DNA of 64,000 nucleotides from Flectonema sp. DT1601 (GCA_964019425.1 OZ025810.1:434001-498000), one strand, 5' to 3'; counted from the first letter of the stretch, positions 19,498-32,995 are shown. The notes: a model not told the origin generated them from the sequence alone. Made by a program: numbers and translations.

Positions 19498-22400
19498 TTA
19501 CGTGGTGGAACTCGGAGGAGAAAGAGAGAACTGAATCAGTGAGTGTACCCAACCAATTAAATCTTTTGCAGCAGAAGACGTAGTCCCAGATATACTAATC
19601 CCAGAAGTGATTGAGAACAACTGAGACATCAGTAAGCAGGTCTCAAATGCGTCGGCAAGGCGGCCATCTCTCAAAGTGAGCGGCGGGTAAAGAGGACGAA
19701 TATCAGGGCGGCAGGACTGTTCGCTGAGGTTTCCAGCTAATTGATTGGAAGTCTCAAGAAGGTCCTGCATTCTTTCTGCAAATTCTATTTTCAAAGAATC
19801 AGCTTCCGATTCAAGCAGTTCAATATCAGGAGTCTTCTTCACAGGTGCCGCAGTAACAACTTCTGCGGCTCCTTTTTTATCCTTCGCACTAGTCTTTCCT
19901 CCTGTTTGACCTCCCGCAGCGGCTTCACTCTGAGAAGCGATTACAGCTATGTCATCTTCGCGTTCTATAATCGTTGATATGATTCCCTTTAGTTTTAAAG
20001 TTGTTTGATAAACAGCTCGTACTTCTCTCTGATCAGCAACCAATCTCACGACTTGAATTCCAGGTGCTGGTGTTGGTGGAACAGATCCATCATTTCGGCT
20101 CTCATTCGCAGCACTTTCGTCTTCTTTTTGATCCTTAGTCGATGTTTCTCCAGTAGTTCCAACAACGATAAACCAATAAGTACCCGGCAACTGTTGAACG
20201 TGCTTGATGGGTTCTCCTGGTACAATAGGCTTCGGAGGAAGAATCTCATCAGATATCGAATAAAACGTGGTGCGTAAAACACACCCAGCAGTCGCTTCTG
20301 TCTCAAGCAGCTTGTCACCAGTGAGAATAGACGTTGGAGAGAACACTAATTCTGACTGTTGGTTTTGTAAGTATCGCACCCAATTCATTAAACACAACTC
20401 AAGAGTCTTCCGATTAACTAGATTAGAATTCAATGATCGAATAGCCTGACTGTGCCACGTTAAGAACGATGACATCCTTAATGGTGTAGACGGAATAGGG
20501 GAATCTCCAGCTTCTTGAAATCCTCTTAAAAAGAGAGACTGACTGGCTTCTAAACGACGCTGGCATTCTTCAACCTTACTAACGAGTAATGCAGACAGAG
20601 AGTCAGTATCAGGGTCTTTACCGAAGTTGTGGATTTTATCAGGAGACTTGCAGGCAGCAACGGTAAGAGGCTGCTCACAACTTTGTGGCTCGTGCAACAT
20701 TCTCGACATCGAACTAACACGACAGGCTAACTGTACGAGGTGACTAGCAACTGCAACACCTCTCCCAATTACAGGTGAGGGTGTTTCTTGATCTGTTGTA
20801 TTCGCAGGGTGATCATCACAGTCGACGCTGCCAAAGATTGCTGCCATTTCCATTAAGCAGTTTTTTATCAAATCGTAATCGTGAATTCCCTTTGTAGTAC
20901 TAAGGATTGCTTTCATAAGGGTTTCTACTATTTCAGTATGATTACCTAATAACGACATAGAATCAGTGTGTGACACTGCTGGTAGCTCAAGCATCGGTTC
21001 AACCAGCCCCCACTTAACTTCTGGTGGGAAAACAACGTGTCTTCTCGCACGGCTGTAGTTAAATAATGCAACTGCTGTGCAGTGAGGCAATGCATCACAT
21101 CCTTGCTGTGATATCAAACAGGACTCACTGTAGAGTGTAATCGCTCTCTGTTTTAGTGTTTTTGTTTTGTTGTTGAACCAACTTGAGGGATATTGTAGAC
21201 TAAAATTACTCAAAAACAAACCTCGTATTCACTCCTTCGCATGTATTCATGTCCAGCACTAACACAAGCAATGCAGGCTTCTCTTGATTCTGGTACGTTA
21301 CAGTTATAGAGACCCTTCCAAGTACTTGATAAGTGTATGTCTACTCCAACCTGTTGTAATATGTTTAGTTTATTATGTAACTGATGTCTACTCTAGAAAT
21401 GAATTCGAACAATCACATACATGTTGAAGATACTTTTTGTATAGTTCAGCAGCGTCTAACACGCCATCCCAAAAGTCAGTTGGATTATACAATTTGTTGA
21501 AATCGACATTTTCTTTTCCCGCCAAGTGGTCTTCATAGTAAGCAGCCGCAGCAAACAACAACAGCCTCGGGTAGAAGATATCCCGACCGTCTATGTCTGC
21601 TGCTCTTGCTTCCCCGAGTACTGAAAGTCGACGAGGAACTGGAAGGGATGGTTTTGATTGAGGTTCCACACCCTGTGTTGAGGTTTTATAGAAATATTGT
21701 CACCAGGTCGGAAGGAACAAAATAATGAAATGAAAAAACATACCGGGCGAAGATCTCTAGTTGGCATAAATCCCTGACCTCCATCTTCCATCTTTACGAG
21801 AGTGTAGTTGGTGTCAACTTGAAGGATTTCAACTGTCATTCCTTCAAGTAGCCCACCACCAACTGTGAGTGGTGAGTTGCTGTTTGGTTCCTCTCGTAGT
21901 CTTGTTGGTGCTGCAACACGAGCAATGCCTTCTAATAGATCAAGCATTGAGTCTTCACAATCTTTATCAGTTCCATCATCACCCTGAGGTATGGTTAAGA
22001 TACTTAATGCTTCCTTAGTCTCTCCTGTCAACAAGTTAATTTGTGAACGGATAAGACGAGCTGACCTTTCTCCATTAACATATTCGTGTTGTCTGCAGAG
22101 TTGTTCACACTTGTGACAGACCTCAAGTGCGGCTTTTGGTTTACGCTGCTCCATTAGTACTTCAGCTTTAGTAGTCATCCATTGAGCAACATCTGTAATT
22201 GATATTCCAGAAACAAGTGTTTCACACTCTTCAATATCATAAGGAATCCCATGACTAGATGCATTGTATGACAGCAGGTCATCAAGTTGTGAGTCTGCCT
22301 TTGAATACCAACCTCTTGCTATGTGTGCTTTTGCTAAAATAAACTTCGCATGGCAGCGATGTGTTCTCTCAGAAACGTGCTCAGCCTGACCGAGACTGCT

Positions 22401-25400
22401 GTCTAACTGCTGTGCTATTTGTTCAGCGAGGGTTATGACAGTTCGGTACAACTCACGAGATGATGTTTCCTCATCGGTGAGGTTAACAGGTTTTACAATT
22501 TCCAAGGCATCCAGTGGATGTGACTTGGTTATCCTCATCAAGAACTGTGCCTGAGTCAAGTAGACGTATCTCACTAGAGCTGGTCCAAGCATTGCTTCCA
22601 CAGCTGGAGGGAGTTTTCCAGCAAAGAACTCAACGGATGTCTTGTCCTGACCGCAGAGCAGTCTCGAGTTCGGGATGGCTTTTTGGGCGTTTGGGTCTTC
22701 TTCAGGGATTGCTTCAGCACCCTTATTGCCAGCTTTCTTTCCGCCTTTCTTAGGATCAACAGCTGCCGCACCAGATGGCTCTGGTGCGTAGTCAGTCGAC
22801 TTTGGAATGATCCCAACTTCACTTAAAGCCTGATGAGGTAAACCAGTAGCTGATAGTACTTGGTGTAGAATAACACCAGCCTGCTCAAGATTTCCAATTT
22901 CAGAGAGTGCTCTTACTCTAAGCAGGCGAGCAAGGACAGTGTACTCAGTATTTCTAATTAAGTTGCTGGAAACATATTCAAGAAGAGCTGCAGCAGGAAG
23001 AGACATCAAGTGGTGACCAATTCTCTGACAGTAGTCAGCTGTATAAGCCAGAGCATGGACTAGAGACTTTGCATCGACGCCCAGCGGACCATCAAAGACA
23101 TCAGCATCGTACAGAATATCAGCAGGTACTTCTGTGCTGTAATCGTATTCTCTAGTAGGATTGGACAGACAACTGCTCAAGACCGCAGCAGATAATCTCG
23201 CAGCCAGCAGGCAGTGTTCTGCAGCAGCAGCCTGTTTACTGGTAAGACCGAGTGAAGCTAATTTATAAAGCAATATTATACTTACTAATATCCTTGAAGT
23301 ACCTAATCTACTCAACAATGTACCCCCCTCGTGGTCATCTCGTGTTAGATCTCTCCAACTCTGCCAAGCATTAATCTTACCGAAAGCAATGTCGACACCG
23401 TCTTGCCATGATCTTGTAGCTTCTTTAGTTGCATTGTGATCTTTATGAAGCTGTCCAAGTTGGCTAACAATCTTCATAGCTGGTAAAGTGCAGTGCTTCT
23501 GTCTGAGATAACTGTAAGCAATATTGAAACGAGAAACTATCTCTCGATAGCTGCTATTCCTTAGAAGTGATTTCTTTCCTGACGATCGACTGTAAAGAGT
23601 TGATGCGACTGTGGTAACTCGATCTCCACCACCACCTTCTCTACGGCGCTGAGTTGAATTGAATACAATAAAGTTATAAAACACTCACTGTCTTACATTA
23701 ACATATAAATTTCATACCTGCACTTCAGCTTGAACTTCATTCCACAACGTTGATGATTTGTAAGACTCCAGTGCAACTTCACCAGACAAGATTAGAGTCT
23801 CGGCACGAGGAATATCTCTAAAAACATTTGTTATTAATATTTGATTTGATTGCATCGTACGACCTACTGCAGACTGAAAAGACATCACAACCGGAAGGAT
23901 GTCCTTTGCAAATGCACATTGAGTTAGTCTGTTGTGTTTTAGTTTTAACGTACGCTGCTACTAAAAATTAGGCATCAGGGTACGCAACCCAGAAAAGTAC
24001 GTGAAAAAGTACTCAATGTGTGTTTACGTTGAGATGGGTGAGTACAAAATACAACCCAGCTGACTTCCCCTCTAGGGAAGTGATAGATTGAACTTGCGCT
24101 GATTACTTCTTTAACATGCGACGAGGTAAACTAATAAGGCAAAAAAAATTTGAAAAAGACAAACCTGTTTAACTTCTCACCGTAAGTAACAGCAGACGGA
24201 TGGGGTGAAAGTTTATCTGAGAACTGCAAAGCTCGCATACAAGTAATAGCAAAGTCGATAACATATCTCATGTTGACATCCGCCAGTTTTGTTTTTGAAA
24301 TCGGAAAACCAGAAACTTGTACTTTTACCCGCCGCTTTCCATCAGCAGGCGGAATCGGAAGAAGAGCCTTCTGCGCTTCAGCTGCAGTTTCTCTCCCCAT
24401 CGAGAGTAATCCCTGCTTTCTCTTAGGAGGTATGATTAACATATGTCTGAAGTAGACGTTGACTCCGGGTGTCCCCGCAGCTGCAACGTGCTGTAAATCA
24501 ATTTTCTCTTCTCTATTATCATGAATATAATGCACTAATACATAACCATCACACTTTATGAGGTCAGCAGCGTGTAGTTCCTTTGCTCCAACCAACTGTT
24601 TGCTTAAATCATCTATGGCTTTGTCGCTTGTCTTTAATTTGTTCAAAAGTAAACTGACCTTTCTTGGAACCGTATGAAGCCCTGTGTGAGTATTGTTAAG
24701 GCTCTGCCTTTGTGATAATAAATACCAATGAACTTATACACATACCAATTTGAAGACCTGCTGGGGTCTCTTTAGACATGCAGAGTTCTCGGATTCCGCT
24801 AATGTTTATTATTAAGTCGGCTGTCGCATCGTCGTAGATGTTTTCAGGAAAAGATGTCACAAATCGAAAAGTCTTCTTTTGTAACTGCAAGAGGCAATTC
24901 AACGATTCAATACTTTCTATTGTTGTATAAGTAATGAACCCGACTGTTACTAAAACATCAACAGGACTCTCTTGTGTTGAATGATCAGCTGGTGATTCTG
25001 AAGTACTTTCTTCAATGTTTAAATCCTTCACATCAGGAGGTGCTGATTCTCTGATTAGCTGTTGTATCGCATTAGACTCCTCCAATTCGATTCCCCCTCT
25101 CTCAGTAAACTCAGGTTCTAACACAAGAGAAGTGAACCACAGGTTGAGCTTTTTAGGCGCCAGTTGTGCCTTTAGCGCTGACTGGCCATCAGATGTGAGT
25201 GCAAGGCGAAGAGATGTTGTTTTTGCAAGAACCGTATCACGAAGGGAGTCGTTACCCGATGATAAAGATGCTTCAGTACAAGAAGGATGGATGCTGTTGA
25301 TATAAGAGTGAATGTCTAGATCGTTGTCTGATAGCTGCTCAGTAAAACAAACAACTTGCTCTAATGCTGATCTAATTTGAGTTCTACACATCGCAACACC

Positions 25401-28400
25401 TTTACTATATGGTATCACTTGATTACTATCTCCTCCATTTGTAACAGCAGCTTGCAATCCTGCTAGAGCTTGCAGTGAAGGATCACTCGGCTTCGCACAA
25501 TTTGGTATGGGTAGAACCGTAGGAAGCTCCTCTCCTGGGAAGAACACTGCCATTGAATTACTCATAGATACCATTGCTGAGTACACATGTTTCCATCTGT
25601 GAAGTCTAGCGTATAGCACTAGTGACTTACTGAGACACGTCATACAGCTGGTTTCTGATTTCCAGGACTTCTCTGGCATCTCTTGAGGTTCATCATTTGA
25701 TCTGTTGTGAGTTTTGAGGAGCTTTTTGTAGTTCTTAATGTCACTGAGAGCTTCATTGAGGTGGACAGCAGCACGCAATTCGTTAAGTTTTGCTCTGTAG
25801 GGAACATCAATAGTCGCCTGTCGTATTCTGAGTCCCTGAAGTGTGCGAGATCTCTTATACTTTATAAGAGTAATGCAAGCATACTTTGTAAGCATTTCCT
25901 GCTTTCGAAGTCTCTGCGCTTCCGGGTCTAAGTCGTCAGCAGCTGGTTCTTTACCTTTTGCTGGTTTGCCTCCCTTTACTGGGATACTTGACTGAGTGTT
26001 ACTCCCACCTGATGATATTGACTGTAAAACCTCATCAAGAGGTGCTATTATTGTTTCTTCAGTTGCTCTTATTGCAGCTGATCTCTCACTTAGAGTTTTA
26101 AGAACTACGTCTATCAGATCTCCGCAGGTTGATAGCTGAGATTTATCTTTCATAATAAGAGGAAGTAGGTTAGCCATAATCTTTGGGTACATTGTATCAG
26201 ATCTGTGTAACTGTTGGACTTCTTCAAATGCTTGTGAAGGATTACTGTGAGCTGTCGACAACACGGTAGCGTAAATAGATGGCAACCACGCTTCTTGTTC
26301 ATGAAGCTGAATCATTTGAGATGCTCCAGCAGGAAATTGAAAAACAACAAAATCCAACAACTCAATCATCTCCATTGGCATTAAATCTTCAATCGTCGGA
26401 TTGACATCTGGTAACATGTTGAGTGCCTGACTTGTTGGTGCTGGTGCTCCTTTTTTACCACCTTTAGTGACTTCCTGAGGGGCGTCATCCCCACTCTTTG
26501 TGAATAAACGGCTTTCTATTCTACTTGACCTCCGGTACAATAATTGATCAGTAGGGTTTTGTTTTATTACATTCCAAACTGAATGAAATAACTTTATAAC
26601 TTCAGAAGCCACATTCTCACCGGCATTCCCAGCCAGAAGGCATGCAAACAGTTCAGAGAAAACTTTGACTAATAAGAACTGATATGCAGGAGTATTTAAG
26701 AAAATACCCTCTAAGCCAGTCAGTGTGACTGCCATAAGCCACAATGGTCTCAGAAGGCACACAGGTTTTGACTTTGTCCGGATAAGTGGAAGGAGACAAT
26801 TAAAAAGCTTAGTACAACTATCTACTATTGACACATTATTACCAGAAGCATAATTAAGAGCGAGAGCGGATGTCAAGAGGTTTGCTGAACGAAGTCGTGA
26901 GTGCTGAATGTCACTCATCTTAAACCTGCCTACGTCAAAAGACTGGTCAGGATCATCCTTATATTCCCAATGAGTAATTTCAGATATACACATAGCATCA
27001 ACAGCTGCTGTAAAAGCCTTAGTCAAAGCTTCTACCAAAGGAGTTGGTAATTTGACAACGAGTTCTTCTACAATGTAATCGGCTACAACAGGGGACTTGC
27101 TCCAAATTTCCTCTGCTGGATGATCTATTCCAGCCTGTTTTAGATATTTATTTTTTAAGATTGCCACAGACTCTAACACTAACTCATAACATTTACACTT
27201 CATTGCAGCATCAGCGAACAGAGACCATTGCATGTCTAGAGGTAGGTACGCACCATCTTGGGTTTGAGATGATATTTGATCTTTTGCTCTCAATAGAATT
27301 TGTAGCTGCTGTGGTTGTCGACAGAAGGTAGCGACAACTGTTAATGTAATTGAAAGGTGTCCTGAGGAATCTGATCTCTCTGATATCAATCTCTGCTGCG
27401 TCTCTTCATTAATAGAAGGAATCTCAACTGATGAACACTCCTCATGAAGTAGTATTTCTCTTTCCTTGGCACTGAGTTCACCGAATATGTGAGATTGCTC
27501 TTTTCTCTTTGTTAGAATTTCTATTCGTTTCTTCTGTGATCGTAATTGCTTTTGATAAAGCTGATAGATACCTAGTCTCATTTGCAATTGAACATCATAA
27601 GAGATCAACTGCGACTGTTGTACAGCAACCGTCGCATACATTAAAGAGTCTGATTGCTTACTGAGAGACGTGTTTCTCTCAAACTGTTCCCTTCGGTAGG
27701 TTATCAAAATCAACATCCGTTGAATCACACTGAGCGCTCGTGTTATACTGTTCTTCGTTTGCTTTGCTGCAGCCCACTTCGCAAGAAGTAAAGCTGCTTG
27801 GGCTGACCTGACTAAATCAAAACAGTTACATGAGATCCACACATTAACAATGATCTCAATCGTAAGATAAGAATCGTCAGGTAGTTTTCGAATTACTTCC
27901 GAATCAGCATTCTGAGTTAATAATGTATAACAAGTTGTCGCTGTTTCTTCTAAGAAACTTTCTCTACCTGAGAGAAATTCTGAATTTTCAGATGCAATTC
28001 GCAAGGCATCTCGCAAACTTACTAAGGAATCCGGCTTACTACTAACCTGCACTAATGCTTTATAAATATCGAACTCCTGTTGTACTATTGTTTGTATGTT
28101 AGACTCGCTGTAAGTCTGATCAACGTGATTTACCCAATGCTGAAGTAGCTCTGAATCTTTTGATATGTAACATAAAGATATGAAGCTAACCAACAGGTCA
28201 GGAGGGGTGATGTCAGCTAATTTTTGATCACTTTCAGTAGAGTCACTTGTCGAAATGATTTCTGATAGTAGGCCGTCGATGTGTCTGTTTTTTGTTATTA
28301 GGGCACTCATTCAAACACCACCACCATCAAACAAAACAAAAGGATATTTCATCGGCTCAGGGTGTTATTGTAGATGTGGAGCGATATAAAAATGAGCGCG

Positions 28401-29591
28401 TCCACGGGTACCCCGAACTCCCACACCTCTAAGAAGTAAGCGGAAATTAAAAAAAAAAAAGAGAAAAAAAAAAGAAAAAAAACATTACCGAAGAATAACA
28501 GATATAGATTCTGAAGGAATAGCTGCCTTCCCACCAGCTTGATATTCATCACTCGTAGCAGCTGTGATGAGAAGTTCAATTACTGCAGACCTACTTGGGG
28601 TAGGTGACAATGACTGACGATCTTTGTCAGATAAATTTAGACCAACAACAACAGAAGAAACTGTTGAAGTAATAATATCAGAAGTAAGCACAGCAACAGC
28701 AGCCTTCTTTATAAGAGCGTATCGAAGAGAGATTGATTGCAGTTGAAGAGCGCAGTTCTGTAATGTTTCTATTGTTGACAGTGGAGGTGACACCGTGTCA
28801 GACATTTCTAAATCAAACAACTCAGTTACTTCAGATAAGCCTTTCCCGATAACTAATTCACCTGATCCTACGTCACCTATCATATCGTATGCAAGTGCCA
28901 GGGAAAGAAATATTCTGTTTTATTTTATATATTTTATTTTGTTAGAAAGTAAATGATCATAAACAACAGGGGTTTATACATACCGACATCTCCATGGAAA
29001 ATATTTCGTCTGTGCGAGTATCGTTGCGGAACACGATTGCACAGCAAAACCAAGAAAAAGAGCAACTTCTTTATAATGCCGACGCTGAAATAGTTCGGTA
29101 CAAGCACCGTAAAGGTGAACTGTTCCATTAAAGATAATGTGGTAGTTATCTTCGTCTTTGGGAAAAAGGGTAATCATAGCTTCGCATATAGCACGCAAGT
29201 GTTCCAAACATTGATGTGCTGTACGAGGATTGTGTAGAACACTATCGTGTTCCAAAGCCACATAGAATCCTGAAACATGTAGTAGGTATTTGTAGGAGGC
29301 TGCTATTCCCAGATCACTACCAGTTGAACGGTCCAACGAAACTTTTAAAACAGGAGCGACGTACTTCAGTAGCGCACTATAAAAACCTTTTTTCATCAAT
29401 CGCTGTCCACACTTCAACACAATCTTTTGAAATTCTTTTTCTTCGATTCGTAACAATCCGAATAGCTCAACGAGTTCTGCGCACTGTCTACTCTCAGCAT
29501 TGTTTCGCGTCTCTCCCTTTTTCAACGAATGCTTACTACCCAAATGAGTAACCACTGAATTGATATCGCGTATTATCTCTTCTTGATTCAT
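19498..29591 (-). CDS. CFAP54: CFAP54, central-apparatus C1 projection protein
   Basis: Nine exons: 28984-29591, 28489-28914, 24746-28305, 24165-24681, 23718-23817, 21744-23648, 21421-21672, 21222-21350, 19498-21147. They sum to 9147 nt (3048 residues; human ~3096) and phases agree at all eight junctions. The N-terminus carries the family stretch YHIIFNGTVHLYGACTELF followed by KYFPWRCR. Most of the protein is TPR-like helical repeat; RDIPRAETLILSGEVALESY and YERAITLYSESCL span splice junctions. An SH3-like segment (VEILQVDTNYTLVKMEDG, GFMPTRDLRP) lies at the end of exon 6. Several Lys/Gly-rich linkers (KGGKKGAPAP, KKGGKKAGNKG) interrupt the repeats. CFAP54 is a scaffold of the C1d arm with CFAP46, CFAP74 and CFAP221, needed for ciliary beating. 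Confidence 0.9.
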
Positions 29592-30899
29592 CTTATTCAG
29601 ATGACCTATTATATATAAAAATAGTAAACTACAGCTACTCCCCTCTGTTGATAGTTCCTTATAAATACTTTTGATGTCACGGGGGGTAACTTGATACTAA
29701 TATTAAATAGAAAGCAACTTGAAACTGGCTAAAACGAGAATACCAGGGTTCGGCCAAACCCTGGTTGCAATATAAGAAAATCAACAATTGGTTGGGGGGT
29801 GGCAAACCTGATGCAAGAATGTAGTGTAAGGGTAATAAAAATAAGCAATGCGGGCCCGCAGAGTTAGAACAAAAAGATAAAAAGACGGAAAAAAACGGAG
29901 AGTAAAAGAGAAGGAAGCATGGACCAGCAGTCTACGCCACCTACCCGCAGGGGGGGGAGAGAAAGGCGAAGTGGGTTTATTCATGAAGAAAAATAATCCT
30001 TTCCGTAACTTGTGAAAAGCCACTGCTTCCTGGGCTACTATTATGCCCTGGATAATACAAGGAATCACATGAACCGTTACAGAAAAAGCTTTTTTCCAAT
30101 TTTTCGTTTTAAAAAAAAAAGTATGTTTTTTTTTTTTTTTTTCCTTCTTGTTTTTTGTTTGATGCTTGCTTCAAAGTGCCTCTTTTTTTTTTTTTTTTCA
30201 CCCGACATATTACTGTGGTAGTAACAAGTCGTACAGGTACTTAGCAGGTTGTGATGGCTTATCATCAACACTGAGTAAACATGTATCCGTTACTTTTTTT
30301 TTGCATTTAACAAGTATTGTAAGAACGAAAAAGAATGTTGGCAGCACACGTAAACCTCCTTTAGCTTTATCAGTTTAAGTCGGTTCACGGTTTCGTGCAC
30401 AAACAAAAAATTACAGTTGTTATATTATTATTTTCTGTTATAGTTGAAGATAAAGCCAATTCTTTTTTTTTTTTTTTGCTGCACAGGTTGAGCAAGAAGT
30501 TTGGTTATTATTAAAATCGAAGGAAAAAAAAGAAAAAAAGTAAAAAAAATAAAAAGGCGGGGAAAAAAATAGCAAGAAAAAAAAAAAAAAAGATTTCGGG
30601 GGGGGAGAATGAAAGAAAAATAAAAGGTGGGCACTGTTTGGAGACCAAAACGCAGACATGTTTGTGAATTTTTTCTTACACGAGAATTACTAAGAAAGGG
30701 AAAAAAAAAAAAAGTTACTGGTAACCAAACATTCGCACCACCACCAAGGAGTTAGCAATCTTCGAGTCACCCCCTCGAAATCTTCGTTGAAAGAAGTTAG
30801 GGGTGGAGTACGATTGCTACAATTAATATAAAACATCGAGCCTTGCAGAGTAACCAACTGAGCGAATCAACAAATCCAAAATAACATTAATAAACAATT
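29592..30899. other. Non-coding spacer with two hairpins
   Basis: About 1.3 kb of low-complexity DNA. A/T runs and G runs give Phe- or Lys-rich spurious frames on both strands. Two inverted repeats stand out: ACCAGGGTT/AACCCTGGT at 29742-29765 and a 67-nt compound hairpin at 30753-30819. Nothing else was seen. Confidence 0.6.
30753..30819. ncRNA. Candidate structured RNA hairpin
   Basis: The outer stem pairs TAGCAATC (30753-30760) with GATTGCTA (30812-30819). A middle stem pairs CACCCC with GGGGTG across one bulge. An inner CTTC/GAAG closes a short loop. Three nested stems in 67 nt of otherwise A-rich spacer are unlikely by chance. The strand cannot be decided from symmetry. It lies at the 3' end of the proline-repeat membrane protein gene, so a 3' UTR element is also possible. 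Confidence 0.4.
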
Positions 30900-32645
30900 T
30901 TAACAGTACATAGCAGAGTAATCAGTGCCTTGTTGACGCTGTCTTTCCTCAGCATCAACTATATGTACATACATGTTTGAGAATGCTTGTTTGTAGGATT
31001 TAACTAACTTCAGACGGTCTGCATCATCGACGTTATCAGCAAGAGTAATGAAATGACGAGGACCCTTACCTGGCTCCCTTGGAGGTTGGACTTGAATGTC
31101 TTGCAGTCTTGGAAATCTGCCGAAAGTCTTGTAGAATGAAGCGGCGAATTTCTCAATAGCTATACTCTCTTCCTGATTACGATCTCTCTTTGATAGCCAC
31201 ATAGAGTGTTCTCCAGTTCCTGGGTTTGGTGGGGTCGCTCCATCTCCAAACAAAGGTGGTGCCTCTCCCTCATGACATTCTCTAGCATATGCTGACGCTT
31301 CTACTAGTCCACTTCTTTCAGTAGGAGTTGCCTCTTCATTTGCTGCTAATCTGGTGGTGGTTCTTGGACCGTTTCCGTTCTTCTCTAAGTTAGCAACAAC
31401 TTCATTAACATCACAGACAGGCTGAGATAAGAAACAAACCGCTGTTGATCTCTCAATCCAAAGTGTCGCTCTGATGATACCGTTAGCAATACGAAGGAAT
31501 GGCGAACATACAAAAATAGATCCAACAATCCCAAGAGGGAGCGAGAACATAGCCAGTGCCACTGAAACTACCGCCAATGGAAATGCCAAGAACAAACAGT
31601 AACAGAGACATCTCCAGGTGTGTCCTGCACAGAAGTACGAAACTAGATTTCCATTCTTAATTATTGCTGTTGGATGTGACAACACTAATTCAACAGAAGG
31701 AGGATGAGCTATCAGTAACATGTGCAAGTGTCTGTGAGCCATCCATCTGTTCAGCATACATGAATAGCCTGCAGTGAATGGCATCAGAAATATTGATAGG
31801 AACGCCATGGTCAGAGAAAAACACGAAAAAATAAAATTTGCGAAGGACCAGAGAAGCATCTTGTACATCGCCACATTGGTAACAGAGGTTGGGGAACAGC
31901 ACATGTCTTCGTTGGAAAAACGTACCTTCTCAGCGCGAACTCTGACAATATCTCTACCTTCAAAGGTTCTAACAGGAAGCATAGGGTCCATGAAATTACT
32001 GATGGATTCTGGTACATTGAAGGTCTCCCCCCACGAAAGGTTACTTGGATCGATAGGTGCCGACAATAGATTCGCGGTGGGGATGTTGACCAAAACGGCA
32101 CCATCACTTCTGTAACCAATTACGATACCTGGTTTACCGTTGAGTAATTCGTTACCAACGAGTCCTTTAACACGAACCTCTTGTCCTCTTGCTGGCATGT
32201 CTGATAATGTTGGCATCACTTCAATAGTAGGTGCTGTAGGTGATGGGTAGGGGCCTGATGCCATAGAATCTTGACTTTGAATCTCTGGAACTACTGCTGA
32301 CGGCATGCTTGACGGCGGCATGTACACCTCTCCCTGAATTTGCCTTGCATATGCCTCTGTCTGAGGTGGTGGCACGTACATCTCTGTCTGAGGCGGCGGT
32401 ACGTATGCCTCCGTCTGAGGCGGCGGTGCATATGCCTCTGTCTGAGGCTGCGGTGCATATGCCTCTGTCTGAGGCGGCGGCACGTACATCTCTGTCTGAG
32501 GTGGCGCTTGTAAAACTGCTGGAGGAGGAGGAAGAGGAACAACGGGCATCGGTGGTTGAGGAGCTTCTTGTGGGAGAGGTGCGTATCCCTCACTAGGCAA
32601 GTATCCCTCAGGTACTACTGCTGGGTCTGGGTATTCCTGTCCCAT
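30900..32645 (-). CDS. Multi-pass membrane protein with N-terminal PPQTEAYAP repeats
   Basis: The 581-residue protein starts at MGQEYPDPA (ATG 32645), 30 bases after a CT-rich acceptor ending CCCCGAAG. Residues ~35-110 are Pro-rich and contain about seven copies of a nine-residue repeat (PPQTEAYAP and variants MYVP, AYVP). A beta-like region follows (~160-240, VRVKGLVG, GKPGIVIGYRSDG), resembling a KOW/SH3-like barrel. Two hydrophobic blocks (~255-300 and ~355-410) give about four spans. The C-terminal ~150 residues are polar with HFITLADNVDDADRLKLV. The family is not recognised. The repetitive proline N-terminus probably faces the cytosol as a binding platform. Confidence 0.8.
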   Translation of the reverse strand: MGQEYPDPAVVPEGYLPSEGYAPLPQEAPQPPMPVVPLPPPPAVLQAPPQTEMYVPPPQTEAYAPQPQTEAYAPPPQTEAYVPPPQTEMYVPPPQTEAYARQIQGEVYMPPSSMPSAVVPEIQSQDSMASGPYPSPTAPTIEVMPTLSDMPARGQEVRVKGLVGNELLNGKPGIVIGYRSDGAVLVNIPTANLLSAPIDPSNLSWGETFNVPESISNFMDPMLPVRTFEGRDIVRVRAEKVRFSNEDMCCSPTSVTNVAMYKMLLWSFANFIFSCFSLTMAFLSIFLMPFTAGYSCMLNRWMAHRHLHMLLIAHPPSVELVLSHPTAIIKNGNLVSYFCAGHTWRCLCYCLFLAFPLAVVSVALAMFSLPLGIVGSIFVCSPFLRIANGIIRATLWIERSTAVCFLSQPVCDVNEVVANLEKNGNGPRTTTRLAANEEATPTERSGLVEASAYARECHEGEAPPLFGDGATPPNPGTGEHSMWLSKRDRNQEESIAIEKFAASFYKTFGRFPRLQDIQVQPPREPGKGPRHFITLADNVDDADRLKLVKSYKQAFSNMYVHIVDAEERQRQQGTDYSAMYC

Positions 32646-32995
32646 GTTGTGTTTTGTGGGAAAAAGTAAAATCACCTTCGGGGGGGAGAAAAAAAATATA
32701 ACAAACTAACCACACGAATCTAATCCATGACGTCAGACTCGTATTACATACACCTGTTGGGTGGGGATAATGACGACATGCTCTACGGAAGCCACACTCA
32801 CTTAAATATAATAAAGATAACATCTATTCTAAAAAAGGTACATTTGTGTTCATCAATCACAAGGAATATAAACAAATAAAACAAAACGTCAAACCGATGC
32901 CAACAGATAAAAGATAAGCTGCTAACCCTCCGATAGCAATCAAATATATATCCAAGTCAAGGGAAGGAAAGAGAACAAAAAAAAAAAAATATCCG

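Noticed and set aside
21148-21219. Start of CFAP54 last exon at an internal Met (21219)
   Set aside because: That stretch is intron. The donor after EYE and acceptor before RAITLYS keep the frame and restore a TPR-like helix.
30428-30659. Overlapping poly-Phe/Lys frames
   Set aside because: Translations of homopolymer runs; no domain, start or splice support.
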